A stretch of DNA of 11,411 nt from NCBI GenBank assembly GCA_002284615.2, contig MU069839.1:110923-122333 (forward strand). The letters are read 5' to 3'. Positions 1-8,240 of the stretch are shown one piece after another. The translations under genes were made by a program, and so were the position numbers. The notes under the pieces were generated by a model, which saw nothing but the letters and a program-made list of their open reading frames with translations, did not search any database and was not told the DNA's origin. Source of the stretch: Dunaliella salina. Lineage: Eukaryota > Chlorophyta > Chlorophyceae > Chlamydomonadales > Dunaliellaceae. The first letter of the stretch is position 1, and every line of letters begins with the position of its first letter.

Positions 1-77
<77 letters not shown>
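1..77. repeat. (AG)n dinucleotide microsatellite
   Basis: An uninterrupted AG run opens the window and continues to base 77, so the full array probably extends beyond the left edge. It lies about 200 bases past the stop codon of the minus-strand gene and is not part of any coding frame I accept. Confidence 0.97.
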
Positions 78-80
<3 letters not shown>

Positions 81-149
81 GCAATTATATGTATGGCAAG
101 CAACGGACATGCTTGCCATTACTACAACCATCGATCATTATCATTTATA

Positions 150-183
150 GAATATTACAATTTTTGGCATCATTGTAATATTC
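150..183. repeat. Perfect 12-bp inverted repeat containing TGTAA
   Basis: The arms GAATATTACAAT (150-161) and ATTGTAATATTC (172-183) are exact reverse complements separated by 10 bases. Read on the minus strand, it sits about 90-125 bases after the stop of the neighbouring gene, and both arms carry TGTAA when read on the appropriate strand. TGTAA is the known polyadenylation signal of many green algae, so this could mark the transcript 3' end. That role is inference; the palindrome itself is seen directly. Confidence 0.6.
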
Positions 184-272
184 AATTACAATGATGGATT
201 TCAAGGCTCATACCGTGGTTAGGAAAAAGCAAGTGCGCCCCAATTTGTATTCATTAACCTTCGATGCTGCAG

Positions 273-651
273 CTAGCTTGAAAACTGTGAATTGCGCATG
301 CTTGGAAGCACTGGCCCCATATCTGCTCTAGCACCAATAAGTGTCCAGAACGCTTCTTTTGTGTCATGTGTGCTCAACAGGCTTCCAGCCTGTCTGATAC
401 AAAGAGGCATATGTCTGCACGACACTCGTCTTGTACGAAGAGCTGCTCACTTCAAATCTTCAGCGCCTGACATTACCTGCCAGTTGAGCCACCACTTCGG
501 CGGTTCGCCAGGACGAATCTTGCGGATTTGGTCCATCCTGCTCAGCACAACCTTTCCCAGTTTTCCTGCAGCATCGCGCTGCTGCTGTACCTCCTGCTCT
601 GACTCCAGCTGCTCCTGCACCTCATGCTCCAACGCCTGCTGTTGCTGCTGC

Positions 652-692
<41 letters not shown>

Positions 693-2036
693 ACTTTTGT
701 CTGCCTGGATTGTGGTTTTTGCATTTTGCTGCCGCCGCAGCTGCTCACGGTGCCTCTGCTGCTTGCACATCATCACATACATGTCAGCCTGGGTTCTGTC
801 CACAGCTCGCAGGTGGTTGCCATTGATGGCAGTTTGTAGGTAGTCACCAGTCATGGGGAGAAAGTAGCCGTAGTACACATGGTGCCCGAAGTTATCCGCA
901 ATGTCTGGAAAATCTCTGGCGACCAGGAGCAGCTATGGATAGGAAGAGCAACGGCAGGGCAAACACCATACAGAGTTTGAGCGTCGGTATGTACAAGCAG
1001 ATCAAAGCTATGAGCAGGTGGATCAAGACATGCATGAAAAGCCCTGCAAGTGAAAACGCAGCTTGCATGCATGCAAGTTTGCCAGACTCATGCATTTTAA
1101 CTGATGTGCACATACCAACAAATGCAGAATGCACCACATTTTTCCAGATCCATGCATATGGATGTTCTCAGTGGAATACGATTAGAGCCTCTGGACAGGA
1201 TTCAGGAGATCGACATTTTAAACCGTGCAACCTTTCCAACTGATCAGAAAAGCAGTGAAGCTCAGCATACCAGTGACCGCACAGCAGTCTCTTCAGAAGA
1301 GCAGCAGGGCACACAAACTGCAAAACACGCATAAATAAGCATAATGCTGCAGTTGCATGGTGTTGCCTTATAGTTCTTGTGGTCTCAAAAGAGGCACTGA
1401 CTGACCTTGAGGGACTCCTCGTGCCAGCCACCACATACATCCAGGAGCAGGGCCACTATCCCTCTGTTAGACAAGCAGTCACTGAGCGCGTCACACGCTG
1501 CTGCCTGCTCTGACGTTGATTCGCGGGGTAGTGCAAAGACAATGTGGGGCAGGAACTTGTCCTCGATGGCTCCAAACTGTTGCCTCTCGTCTTCTGAGCT
1601 TGCGCAAACAATGCGGACAGAGCCACCTCCCCAAGCTTCAAAACCTGAGATGCAAGCAAAATGATCATGCCTGTTGAGTATGAGGAGGGCAGCATGCCCC
1701 GTGGACAGCATGCACAGCATCATGGAGCATTGAAAAATGGTACAGGCCTTGCCTGGTACAGCCCATGCATGTGCATTGGTTCATGCTCGCAAAGTACAAG
1801 CTCTCACTTGGCGGAGGGGGAAGGCTGCCTCCTGCTGGGATGTTTTTAAAGGTTGGTAGGAATGGCTGCTCAGGGTTGTCCTTGCGCAGTTTATCAAGGT
1901 GGTCTGGCCAGGCCTCAAGCTCGATGGAGTGGGATTTGGGCCCAGACCGACTGGGATTGAGGATTGGCAGCAAATTTCCTGGGACATTCAGGCGGTTCCA
2001 ATCGTCACCGCCACCAAGGTAGGGAGGATTATCCAT
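273..2036 (-). CDS. Four-exon gene for a glutamine-rich protein of unknown function
   Basis: Proposed exons are 2036-1808, 1644-1406, 932-477 and 389-273, giving about 346 residues. The ATG at 2036 has A at -3 and G at +4. Donors are A|GTGAGA, AAG|GTCAGT and CAG|GTAATG; acceptors are CATCTCAG, CTATCCATAG and TCAGACAG. Phases match at every junction (1, 0, 0), and the introns are 163, 473 and 87 bases. Residues 1-76 are Pro/Gly-rich (starts MDNPPYLGGGDDW). Residues 77-156 look globular (LPHIVFALPRE, IVALLLDVCGGWHEE). Exon 3 begins with LLLVARDFPDIADNFGHH and YYGYFLPMTGDY, then turns into a charged Q-rich helix with Q12-P-Q5, followed by GEPPKWWLNW. The last exon ends MRNSQFSS. No signal peptide or membrane segment is evident. 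I do not recognise the family. An extra small exon inside the 473-base intron cannot be excluded, and the last acceptor could be four bases earlier. Confidence 0.6.
636..689 (-). repeat. CAG/CTG trinucleotide run encoding polyglutamine
   Basis: On the minus strand this reads twelve glutamine codons, a CCG proline, then five more glutamines including one CAA. It lies within the third exon of the minus-strand gene, flanked by Q/E/R-rich helix sequence (REQLRRQQ before, EVQEQLESEQ after). The interruptions and flanking Q-rich sequence support real polyglutamine coding rather than a chance microsatellite. Confidence 0.85.
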
Positions 2037-2366
2037 TATTGCTTTGGTTAGTACAAGTACGTGAAGGGAATGCCCACTGATTTGGACATGACAGATATTG
2101 GCGACAGATGGGCGAAAACAGAAGGAAATGAGGACGAGATTCTCTACAAATCGGAAAACAGATTATATTTAAAAATTTGTAGACTGGGTGGAGTACGGCA
2201 GGCAGAGAAAGAAGACGGTCCAACCACAGAGCAAGATGATAGCTGAAACTTTTTTCAGTGAAAGACTGGTGTTCCAGACCTTCAACAACAAGCATAGCCA
2301 GCATTGTCAGCCTTCCGAACAAGGAAAGCTGTGCCCTGCACAAAAAAAGTTCAGGTATAAGCTGCA
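2037..2366. other. Upstream region of the minus-strand gene, no gene seen
   Basis: This stretch lies 5' of the proposed start codon at 2036. A TACTAAC motif followed by CAAAG lies just before the ATG on the minus strand. It resembles a branch point and acceptor, so a 5' UTR intron is possible, though the branch-to-AG spacing looks too short. No TATA box or other promoter element is convincing. Confidence 0.3.
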
Positions 2367-2526
2367 GCTGGATACAACCAGCATACACTAAAGAGAGAGC
2401 CAACAGTCAGCGCTGGCACTAACAGTGAGCCCCACCAACGAAGGCTAGCTACTGTAGGTCCAGCAGGTCGTCGGCCATCCAGCTGTGTGCCTCGCTGTCC
2501 CATATACGTCCCCAGCCCGCCCCGTA
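2367..2526 (+). repeat. Dispersed repeat, copy 1 (inverted relative to 9666-9844)
   Basis: The sequence matches the reverse complement of 9666-9844 along its whole length with scattered substitutions and small gaps. Shared blocks include AGTCAGCGCTG, GAAGGCTAGCTA, GCCTCGCTGTCC and CCCGCCCCGTA. The left edge keeps the remnant of a hairpin (GCTGGATACAACCAGC, 2367-2382) that is perfect in the other copy. There is no coding potential. The element class is unknown; a non-autonomous DNA transposon or structured SINE-like repeat are both possible. Confidence 0.75.
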
Positions 2527-3029
2527 GCCCTCCCTCCCCCCCGGACCTCATTGCTTATGTTGCTAATTTGAATGGCATGTTTGGTGCTATTAGTTTTTGT
2601 TAAGGTTTTGACAGCATGATCGTGGAGTTTGGAGGCAGTTGTGTGGGCCTTTTCTTTGATTAAGCCAAGTTTGGAGGGGGGGATCAATTATGTATGGGAT
2701 GTAAACAGTTCCGGCAACTCCAATCAGATTGGTGTGTATAAGACTCTGTTATTGCGGTGTGTGCCCTGAAGGATTTTTTGGTGCGGAAAAAAGGTAGAGA
2801 AGACAGAAAAAAGCAGGGATGGGTCATACGCGAAAACGCGTTTTTTAACACTGGTAAAACTGACTGACGTGTAAGCATGAATGCTTCAAATGCAAATGCC
2901 TGAATTGCCTCAGATACCTATCGCATCTAGCACGTCCATATGGCAACGTACGCGTCTTAAATGCGTATGGCTCTTCCCAAACCCACGTGTAACCCATCCC
3001 TGGAAAAGAAGAAAACCACTTGGGCAGGG
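2527..3029. other. Non-coding stretch without recognisable gene
   Basis: The sequence is of mixed composition and starts with a short C-rich tract just after the dispersed repeat. Open frames on both strands are short and have no protein-like pattern. I see no splice-linked exons, RNA gene or clear repeat here. Confidence 0.4.
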
Positions 3030-3110
3030 GAATGCCCCTTACATGAGTTCCAGGAAAGGAGACACATTGGCTAGTGAGAGCTGTGAGTTCCACAAATCTA
3101 ATGTAGCAAA
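3030..3110 (-). repeat. LINE family B, 3'-end fragment (copy 3)
   Basis: About 80 bases resemble the 3' ends of the two longer family B copies. The shared core GGAAAGGAGACACATTGGC is followed by a GTGAGTTCCAC-like block in the same order as in copies 1 and 2. It is the shortest of the three, consistent with strong 5' truncation during reverse transcription. Orientation follows the coding sense of the longer copies (minus). Confidence 0.6.
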
Positions 3111-3518
3111 AATCGAACTGGATCAGGATTCTGTGGATTACTGCACTCAAATCTTTGCTCTTCATTTCTCAGCTCAAAAGATAAAAAGAAAGGAGTCAAT
3201 GCAGGCCAGAGGCCACACACATTGAGGAAACCTTCCCAAACTAGCAAGCTAGCAGGGGCCTCACCAAAGGGCACTTTCAAAACCTACACTAGACTGACGT
3301 ACAGCAACGAACAGGTTGGCCAGAGCTTCAGCTTACGGACAGATTTGGGGCAGATTATGGGGTGTCGGCCTGACTCTTTGCTTGGATGTATTACTTACTC
3401 TTTTGCGTTTCTCTTTGGGCGACGAAACAGGCTGGTGTGATGAAAGGAAGAGGAACAAAGCACCTTTGTTAGCCCTTCCGGATCTAGGCAGAGAAGAAAG
3501 AAAAAAAGAAAATCTGTG
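3111..3518. other. Non-coding stretch between two LINE B fragments
   Basis: No gene, RNA or repeat is supported here. Open frames on both strands are short and lack recognisable motifs. Parts may be worn retroelement sequence, but nothing in it matches the other copies in the window. Confidence 0.35.
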
Positions 3519-4313
3519 TGGGCAGAGAAACTTTCCCTACATCAAATTAAGGGAAAGGAGACACATTGGCTTATAGAGGGCCGTGAGTCCCTTCCACCAC
3601 AAGATCTGAGTCAGGACAGTCTCATGGGGATCTGAAGGGTTATTAGAAGCACCTGGCTCTGAAACCTGGCTGTGGGAAGTACTCTTGTTTTTGATAGCGC
3701 GATGCGTGGAAACTAGTTTGTGGGCATATTGAACAGAATGGGCATGTAGTTGTTGAGCAAGCTCAGTGGTACATTGGTGATCCAATCCTAATTGCTTGCA
3801 TTGCTTCAGGGTATGCTCAGTATAAATAGTTCTGCCAATACCCAGGAGAATAGGGCGAATCGTAGCAGCTCTACTAGAGCTAGTAGCGCTAATAAGTTTA
3901 CAAAGGTCTGCATGCTGCTGCTTTGCCGCGTTCAACTGATGCTCTGGCCTTCACAGAACTTGAGGCACTCAGTTCCAGCATCTAATTACTTTGTTGCCCC
4001 AAAGTGGTGCGACATTCAAGACTGTATGAACCAAGCAGATGCCTGAGGATTAGTTTGTGCTTGAAATGCTGTGACTGAGCTTTGAGTATTTCTTTTTAGA
4101 TTGGAGTGGTCGAGTTACAGGCACATCTTTCTCTACAGCTAAGCTGCCGCCGCAGGCAGTATCAGCTTTGTAAGTGGTCCCTTTCCTACATGATTTGGAG
4201 GGCTGCCGCCACGGCCACGCTCCGATCATGAAGTTCCCTGCTGAAACAAACACCTTGCCCTCCTTTCTAAGAAGGAGAGTCAGATCATATATGTCAATTT
4301 GTTTCCTTTTCAC
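3519..4313 (-). pseudogene. LINE family B, 5'-truncated ORF2 C-terminus and 3' UTR (copy 1)
   Basis: The minus-strand frame 3935-3537 ends a LINE polyprotein. It contains AAKQQHADLCKLI, ILLGIGRTIYTEHT, KQLGLDHQ and AHSVQYAHKLVST, which match the C-terminal part of the plus-strand element ending at 9188 (QNQHE, ILIGVAGTT, YTIDLL). The same frame continues upstream to 4313 but is broken by stops near 4050, 3958 and 3940. A neighbouring frame carries ECLKFCEGQ, comparable to ELKLCSDT in the plus-strand copy, so at least one frameshift is present. The upstream piece 4313-4050 is open but its domain is not recognisable. The segment after the stop is shared with copies 2 and 3. This is a dead copy of an RLE-type LINE tail; it is not expected to make protein. 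Confidence 0.7.
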
Positions 4314-4680
4314 TAGATCGTGAGGCAGGGAAGTTTCCTATGAATATCTATTAATCTTCTTTTCATTTTTTTCCTTTCAGCATGCAAGGCCGTTTCCACG
4401 TGCTTCAGTTGGGAATTGAACCTGGTCAGAATGAGAAACTTAAAAGAAAGACCTGTCAATGCATTGGCGTACCTAGGCGCTTGCGTCAAAGGCGTCAGGA
4501 AGGAGATTAAGCCTCAAACCTGGGTCGGCTTGGGGGATATTGTTGGGGAAAAGGCAACAAAAAAAAGAATTATCCACTCTTTGTGCACACCAGTGCACAC
4601 TCTTACGGCCCTCACCCGCTATGCCTTGGTTACCCAAGAAGCTTGCCAGCCCCCTGGAATGTGACACCCACTTCAAATCA
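4314..4680. other. Non-coding stretch before the AAAAG array
   Basis: Open frames here are short and unremarkable on both strands. A minus-strand GGTTCAATTCC motif looks like a polymerase III B box, but no tRNA fold or A box accompanies it. I see no gene. Confidence 0.35.
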
Positions 4681-4830
4681 TAAGAAAAAGGAAAGGAAAG
4701 AAAAGAAAAAAAAGAAAAGAAAAAGAAAAGAAAAGGAAAGAAAAGAAAAGAAAAGAAAAGAAAAGAAAAGAAAAGAAAAGAAAAGAAAAGAAAAGAAAAG
4801 AAAAGAAAAGAAGAGAAAAGAAAAGAAAAG

Positions 4831-4861
<31 letters not shown>

Positions 4862-4863
4862 GG
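4681..4863. repeat. (AAAAG)n pentanucleotide array
   Basis: About 180 bases of near-perfect AAAAG repeats occur with a few one-base variants at the ends and near 4810-4815. It is a long homopurine tract. A lysine/glutamate-rich open frame through it is a by-product of the repeat. It abuts the target-site duplication of the LINE fragment that follows. Confidence 0.95.
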
Positions 4864-4879
4864 AAAACTACGTAGGCAG
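4864..4879. repeat. Target-site duplication, left copy (LINE C copy 1)
   Basis: This 16-base sequence AAAACTACGTAGGCAG recurs with one mismatch at 5085-5100, on the other side of the LINE C tail. The surrounding A/G-rich bases on both sides may extend the duplication but are too simple to judge. Confidence 0.75.
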
Positions 4880-5063
4880 AGCTTTGACTGATCCTGAGAT
4901 CAATACTTTTCTAAATCAAGACTCAAACGGGTTTTCCAAACTTTTGTCGGAGTCTGCTTCAATTTTTGATGCTGCTCGAGATCGTTTCACCAGCAGCCAA
5001 TCAGCCAGAGTCTCGGGCTGTAGGCCACCCTTGTAACTAGGGGTGACCCCTTGTAACCCCTTG
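4880..5063 (+). mobile_element. LINE family C, severely 5'-truncated tail (copy 1)
   Basis: The fragment holds the last ~50 codons of a LINE ORF2 in an open frame (ALTDPEINTFLNQ, SASIFDAARDRF, TSSQSARVSGCRPPL, stop TAA at about 5034). A short 3' tail of TTGTAAC and CCCCTTG units follows. The same C-terminus and tail recur at about 7750-7890. The direct repeats AAAACTACGTAG(G/A)CAG at 4864-4879 and 5085-5100 flank it as a target-site duplication with one mismatch. This is a textbook truncated insertion by target-primed reverse transcription, into a site next to the AAAAG array. Confidence 0.8.
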
Positions 5064-5084
5064 AAAAAAAAAAGGAAAAAAAGA

Positions 5085-5100
5085 AAAACTACGTAGACAG
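5085..5100. repeat. Target-site duplication, right copy (LINE C copy 1)
   Basis: The sequence AAAACTACGTAGACAG matches 4864-4879 except for one base and follows an A-rich stretch after the CCCCTTG end of the inserted LINE tail. Confidence 0.75.
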
Positions 5101-5805
5101 CAGGAGGGTAAAAAAAAAAGTGGCGGACGTACCCGCAAAATTCTGGGCCGCAGGCCCAAAAGGACCACCCCACCCCCCAGCCCCACCTTCCCTTGCTCCA
5201 TTCCAGACAAAAAGGGTACCAATCTGCTCCTTTTCAAATTCCCTATCCATCTGCATACTTAGGGAAGTGAAAGATTGACTTGCAGCAGAGTTATGGGGCA
5301 AAAACTGAGGAGCGGACGCCTATGCAAGCCTGCCCTTCTGGGCACCCACAACTGGCCTGCAAGTCCTCCAAATAGCCTTCTGACTTCGCAGTGCAAGGAA
5401 TTATACATTGCCACTACCATGAAAGTTTGGATTTGTTTGCTGCATGCTTGCCGTCACACCCCCCGCAACCCACACCCATGCCCATGTGGCATTGACTCTA
5501 TTCCATGCACAGAGACCCCCCAATTTGCCCAATTTCCTCAAAGAGGGTGCCAATGGACAGTTCTCAAGCTCAGGATTCTGAAAATATATTTAGAATTTCG
5601 AGAGAGTGCCCCAGAAAAAAACTGGAGGGGGGGTCCCAAAAACTCGGAACCCCCTTCAGGGACCACCCACCCCCCACCCTCTCCGATTGGTCCCATATAT
5701 ACATCAATCGATAGCTCTCAATCTCAGGATCCCGAATATATAGTTTTTTATAAGGACTTGCCGGGGGTCTCCAAAAGTTATGCTAACTGGGGCCTCCTGT
5801 AGACA
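5101..5805. repeat. Non-coding stretch with diverged internal duplications
   Basis: Two motifs occur twice in the same order. A CCCAAAA...GGACCACCC(C)ACCCCCC block appears near 5155-5185 and again near 5634-5676. A block built on TCTCAA.CTCAGGAT followed by A/T-rich sequence appears near 5556-5600 and again near 5710-5750. Open frames through these blocks are proline-rich and not convincing. I see no gene; it may be an old repeat of unknown class. Confidence 0.45.
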
Positions 5806-6110
5806 GAGAAACTTTTCCTACATCAATTAAGGAAAAGGAGACACATTGGCTCAAACAGAGCCGTGAGTCCCCTCCACCACAAGGTATGAAAAAGAGCAAG
5901 CTAATGGGGATCTGGAGGATTACTAGAAGCGCCTGGCTCTAGAGCCTGGCTGTGGGAAGTTTTCTTGTTTCAAAAGCGCGACGTGTGGAAACAAGTTTGT
6001 GGGCATATCGAACAGAATGGGCAAGTAGTTGTTGAGCAAACTTAGTGGCACGCTGGTGATCAAGTCCTAATTGTTTCAATTGCTCCTGGGTATGCTCAGT
6101 GTAAATAAGC
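5806..6110 (-). pseudogene. LINE family B, 5'-truncated tail (copy 2)
   Basis: About 300 bases align with 3519-3830 at high identity, from the ACACATTGGC 3' region to the codons for IYTEHT. The minus-strand frame keeps YTEHTQEQLKQLGLDHQ and AHSVRYAHKLVSTRRA, then shifts relative to copy 1. Similarity stops abruptly at about 6110, which is the 5' truncation point. No clear target-site duplication was found at its edges. Confidence 0.75.
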
Positions 6111-6189
6111 ATACTGGAGCCCTTGTGCTTGAGACAGGGTTTTGGGGCCAACACTGATATGTTTGGAACCAAATTCACAGGCTTCTCCC

Positions 6190-6535
6190 TTCTGCCATCC
6201 TGCCTATGATGAGGAATTAATCTACCACCTTGTCATGATCATGCATGCCATGTCTTCAATCGCTTGCAAAACTACCTCACCTACTGCTTTCATGCTCCTT
6301 CCCAGCCAGATGGGATGGACCAAGAAAGGATACATGCGTTGGTTCTCACGTTACCCTGATCATGCCACAGTCCTTGCCAAATTCCCTTCAGAAAGTCAAA
6401 TTACATTCCAACAACCCCAAACATACCTCTTCCTCTAGAACCTCCTAAGAAATGAATATGAAACACATGCAGCTCTTGCCAATTGGAACAATGAAGGAAA
6501 GCAAAGTCTCTTCCATAACCCAAAAATGGCTCAAT
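6190..6535 (+). pseudogene. LINE A, ORF2 segment upstream of RNase H
   Basis: The plus-strand frame includes LVMIMHAMSSIACK, TAFMLLPSQ, GYMRWFSRYPDHATVLAKFP and ITFQQPQTY. After a shift to another frame it continues with ANWNNEGKQSLFHNP. Its position just before an RNase H domain and its pattern (aliphatic strand, GYMRW, vLA.fP) resemble the spacer region I associate with long algal LINE polyproteins, but I cannot name the domain. The reverse transcriptase itself is absent; the 5' part was truncated or displaced, perhaps where the LINE B copy 2 ends at 6110. Confidence 0.5.
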
Positions 6536-6771
6536 AATTTTTAACAGGAAATTCCCGAAGGAAAATTGGTGCAACAGAAGCAGTCAACAAGTTGCATAGA
6601 AACAAAACACTTTCCTCTTTTTTAAAACACTAAGCACATGGAGGAAAAGGTTTGCACTTTTTCAGGACACACACAACCGTTTCGAAGTCAGCAGACAACA
6701 AAAAAAACACTAGACCTAACATACAACCATACCTGCAGCCCCTACAACCAAAGATCCTAGACAGGCAACAG

Positions 6772-7123
6772 CTAACATTTTCAGATGGCAGTGTCAAAGG
6801 CAAAAGTAGGTCGTCATGAACTCTGTCAACAGGAACACGCAGCAGGCAGGAGCATCTTTTTTTGTTCCAGAAGACATCTTCTCCTCTGAAACTATCACCT
6901 GCACAACAAATCCTAAGGGCCATGGACTCACTTACACAATTAACAGAGCAGAGCTCACTGCAGTTTCGGTAGCTCTAGAGGAAGGGCACTCTTCAATTGA
7001 GACTGACAGTTTTTCAGCACTGAATCAGAACAGAAACCACATCCTCCAACTCATGGACATGTCCATGCACTTACATACACCACTGCTCAAAGAGTCTATA
7101 ACTTGCATTAGTGCTTCAGAGGA
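6772..7123 (+). pseudogene. LINE A, RNase H domain, 5' part
   Basis: RNase H would degrade the RNA strand of the cDNA hybrid during retrotransposition. The first catalytic aspartate is in TFSDGS (codon at 6784). A frameshift follows near 6810, after which the frame reads QQAGASFFVPED, INRAELTAVSVAL (catalytic Glu codon at 6951) and IETDSFSAL (catalytic Asp codon at 7005). Spacing and order fit the RNase H fold of LINE polyproteins. The domain is cut after ISASED by an inserted element and resumes at 7892. All visible catalytic acidic residues are kept, but frameshifts mean no active product is expected. Confidence 0.8.
7113..7123. repeat. Target-site duplication, left copy (LINE C copy 2)
   Basis: GCTTCAGAGGA occurs here and at 7892-7902, exactly bounding the inserted LINE. 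Allowing one mismatch the match can be stretched to 13 bases. It codes for ASED in the RNase H domain on both sides. Confidence 0.85.
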
Positions 7124-7891
7124 TGCAGGAGTTTTTAGAGGAGTTGAGGTAGAGACAGCAAAAAGTTTGGAGAAAAGCAGAGACCCATCAATCCCCGAGA
7201 GATGAACGAGGAAGCAGTGACTATCATTGGTGCGGTGAGCCAGTACATCCAACAGCGCGTACAAGGTTACAAGGTTACAATGGGAATTAAGCCTCCAGCC
7301 ATTAAGTTTGGCTGCTCAGCTCTTATGTAACAGGAAAACACTGAGAACAAGCTCAAGAAGATAAAAAACTCAGGTTGTGAGCAAACAAAACAAAAGTGTT
7401 CACAGGCACCAATATCAACTCAGTACTCGGGACACCACACCTTACAACCTTTTGCATCCCATCATATTCATTCAAGGATCTGGGTAGAGAAGTTACGAGG
7501 AATGTGATCAGGTTTAGGCTTCGTGCCCATTGTTTGAAAGTTAAATCGTGTAAATGGCTGGGTGTCTCAAACAATAGTGATAAATGTGAGTGTGCTGAAG
7601 TCCAAAAAAGGCATGCTCTCTTCTATTGCAAGTGCATGGAGGTGTGTGAACTGTGCAGAAAGTACAGACTTGTTTATTGATTGTTCCGATCATTCAATGC
7701 ATGCAATGATTGCATGCTTTTACCGAACCCCCAAATGCTGGCTTCATTCCTTTCTTGAAGACTCGTATTTTCAAATTTTTTGTCGAATTGGTTTTAATTT
7801 TTGATGCTGGTTGAGAATATTTCACCAGCAGCCGATCAGCCAGAGTCACGGGCTGTAGGCCACCCCCTTGTAAACCCTTAACACCCCTTGC
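7124..7891 (+). mobile_element. LINE family C copy 2, inserted in the RNase H domain of LINE A
   Basis: The insert is 768 bases. A plus-strand frame (7396-7680) shows the end of a LINE ORF2: VIRFRLRAHCLKV, CKWLGVSN, then a C-C-H-C zinc-knuckle pattern in KCECAEVQKRHALFYCK and EVCELCRKYRL. Another frame then carries LHSFLEDSYFQ, and the nucleotide sequence from there to 7890 matches 4904-5063 (GATGCTG, TTTCACCAGCAGCC, GGGCTGTAGGCCACCC, CTTGTAA, CCCCTTG). Several frameshifts and stops show it is inactive. The first 270 bases contain another short open piece (starts MNEEAVTIIGAV at 7202) that I cannot assign. An 11-bp target duplication flanks it. Confidence 0.85.
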
Positions 7892-7902
7892 GCTTCAGAG
7901 GA
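7892..7902. repeat. Target-site duplication, right copy (LINE C copy 2)
   Basis: GCTTCAGAGGA repeats the sequence at 7113-7123. The coding frame of LINE A's RNase H domain resumes directly from this copy. Confidence 0.85.
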
Positions 7903-8240
7903 CCCTGTACAATTCTACAAAGTAAAATCACACAGTAGAGTCCTATGTAATGGAGGCGCAGATGCTCTTGCACTTCAAGCAGCTATATTGCCTAATGAAG
8001 CTGACACCTCACTCTACCAGGCAGAAACTCCTTCCTTCCATCTCTGTTGGCTTGCTGCACCTGTCACAACAAACAGCTCTCATATAGAACACTTGCCCCT
8101 TTCAAACCTTCAAGACAAACAAACAGTGCATGGAAAGTACAAATTGGGAACAACAAACCTCAGCAATCATTGCTATCAAATCGCTATCAAGACCTTCTCA
8201 GGACATCCTTTACTAACCCAACTGCCAATCCCAAAGTGAG
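7892..8240 (+). pseudogene. LINE A, RNase H domain, 3' part and following linker
   Basis: The frame resumes with KVKSH (His codon at 7931) and NGGADALALQAA (Asp codon at 7961), the hallmark end of RNase H in LINEs (KV.aHsg..GNE.AD.lA); here the usual GNE is NGG. About 90 residues follow (LPNEADTSLYQAE, FHLCWLAAP, HLPLSNLQDKQTVHGKY, GHPLLTQLPIPK), then a stop at 8237. Removing the insertion plus one duplication (779 bases) puts this frame in register with the 5' part. Confidence 0.8.

Noticed and set aside
292..843. Plus-strand frames rich in cysteine or leucine through the first CTG run
   Set aside because: They are antisense to the well-supported minus-strand exon, which has matching splice phases and Q-rich flanks.
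2044..2060. TACTAAC branch point with acceptor just before the first ATG
   Set aside because: The branch-to-AG distance is only about six bases, and the ATG has a good initiation context, so it is probably chance.
3537..3935. Tyrosine recombinase C-terminus (AHSVQYAHKLVST resembling the HS...Y box)
   Set aside because: No catalytic tyrosine follows, and the same peptide region aligns with the tail of the LINE A polyprotein after the ELK nuclease motif, so it is a LINE C-terminal domain.
4410..4440. tRNA or tRNA-derived SINE on the minus strand (GGTTCAATTCC)
   Set aside because: The T-stem does not pair properly, and no A box or acceptor stem is found at the right distance.
4583..4891. Lysine/glutamate-rich open frame
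   Set aside because: It is a direct translation of the AAAAG microsatellite and flanking sequence, without any other protein-like part.
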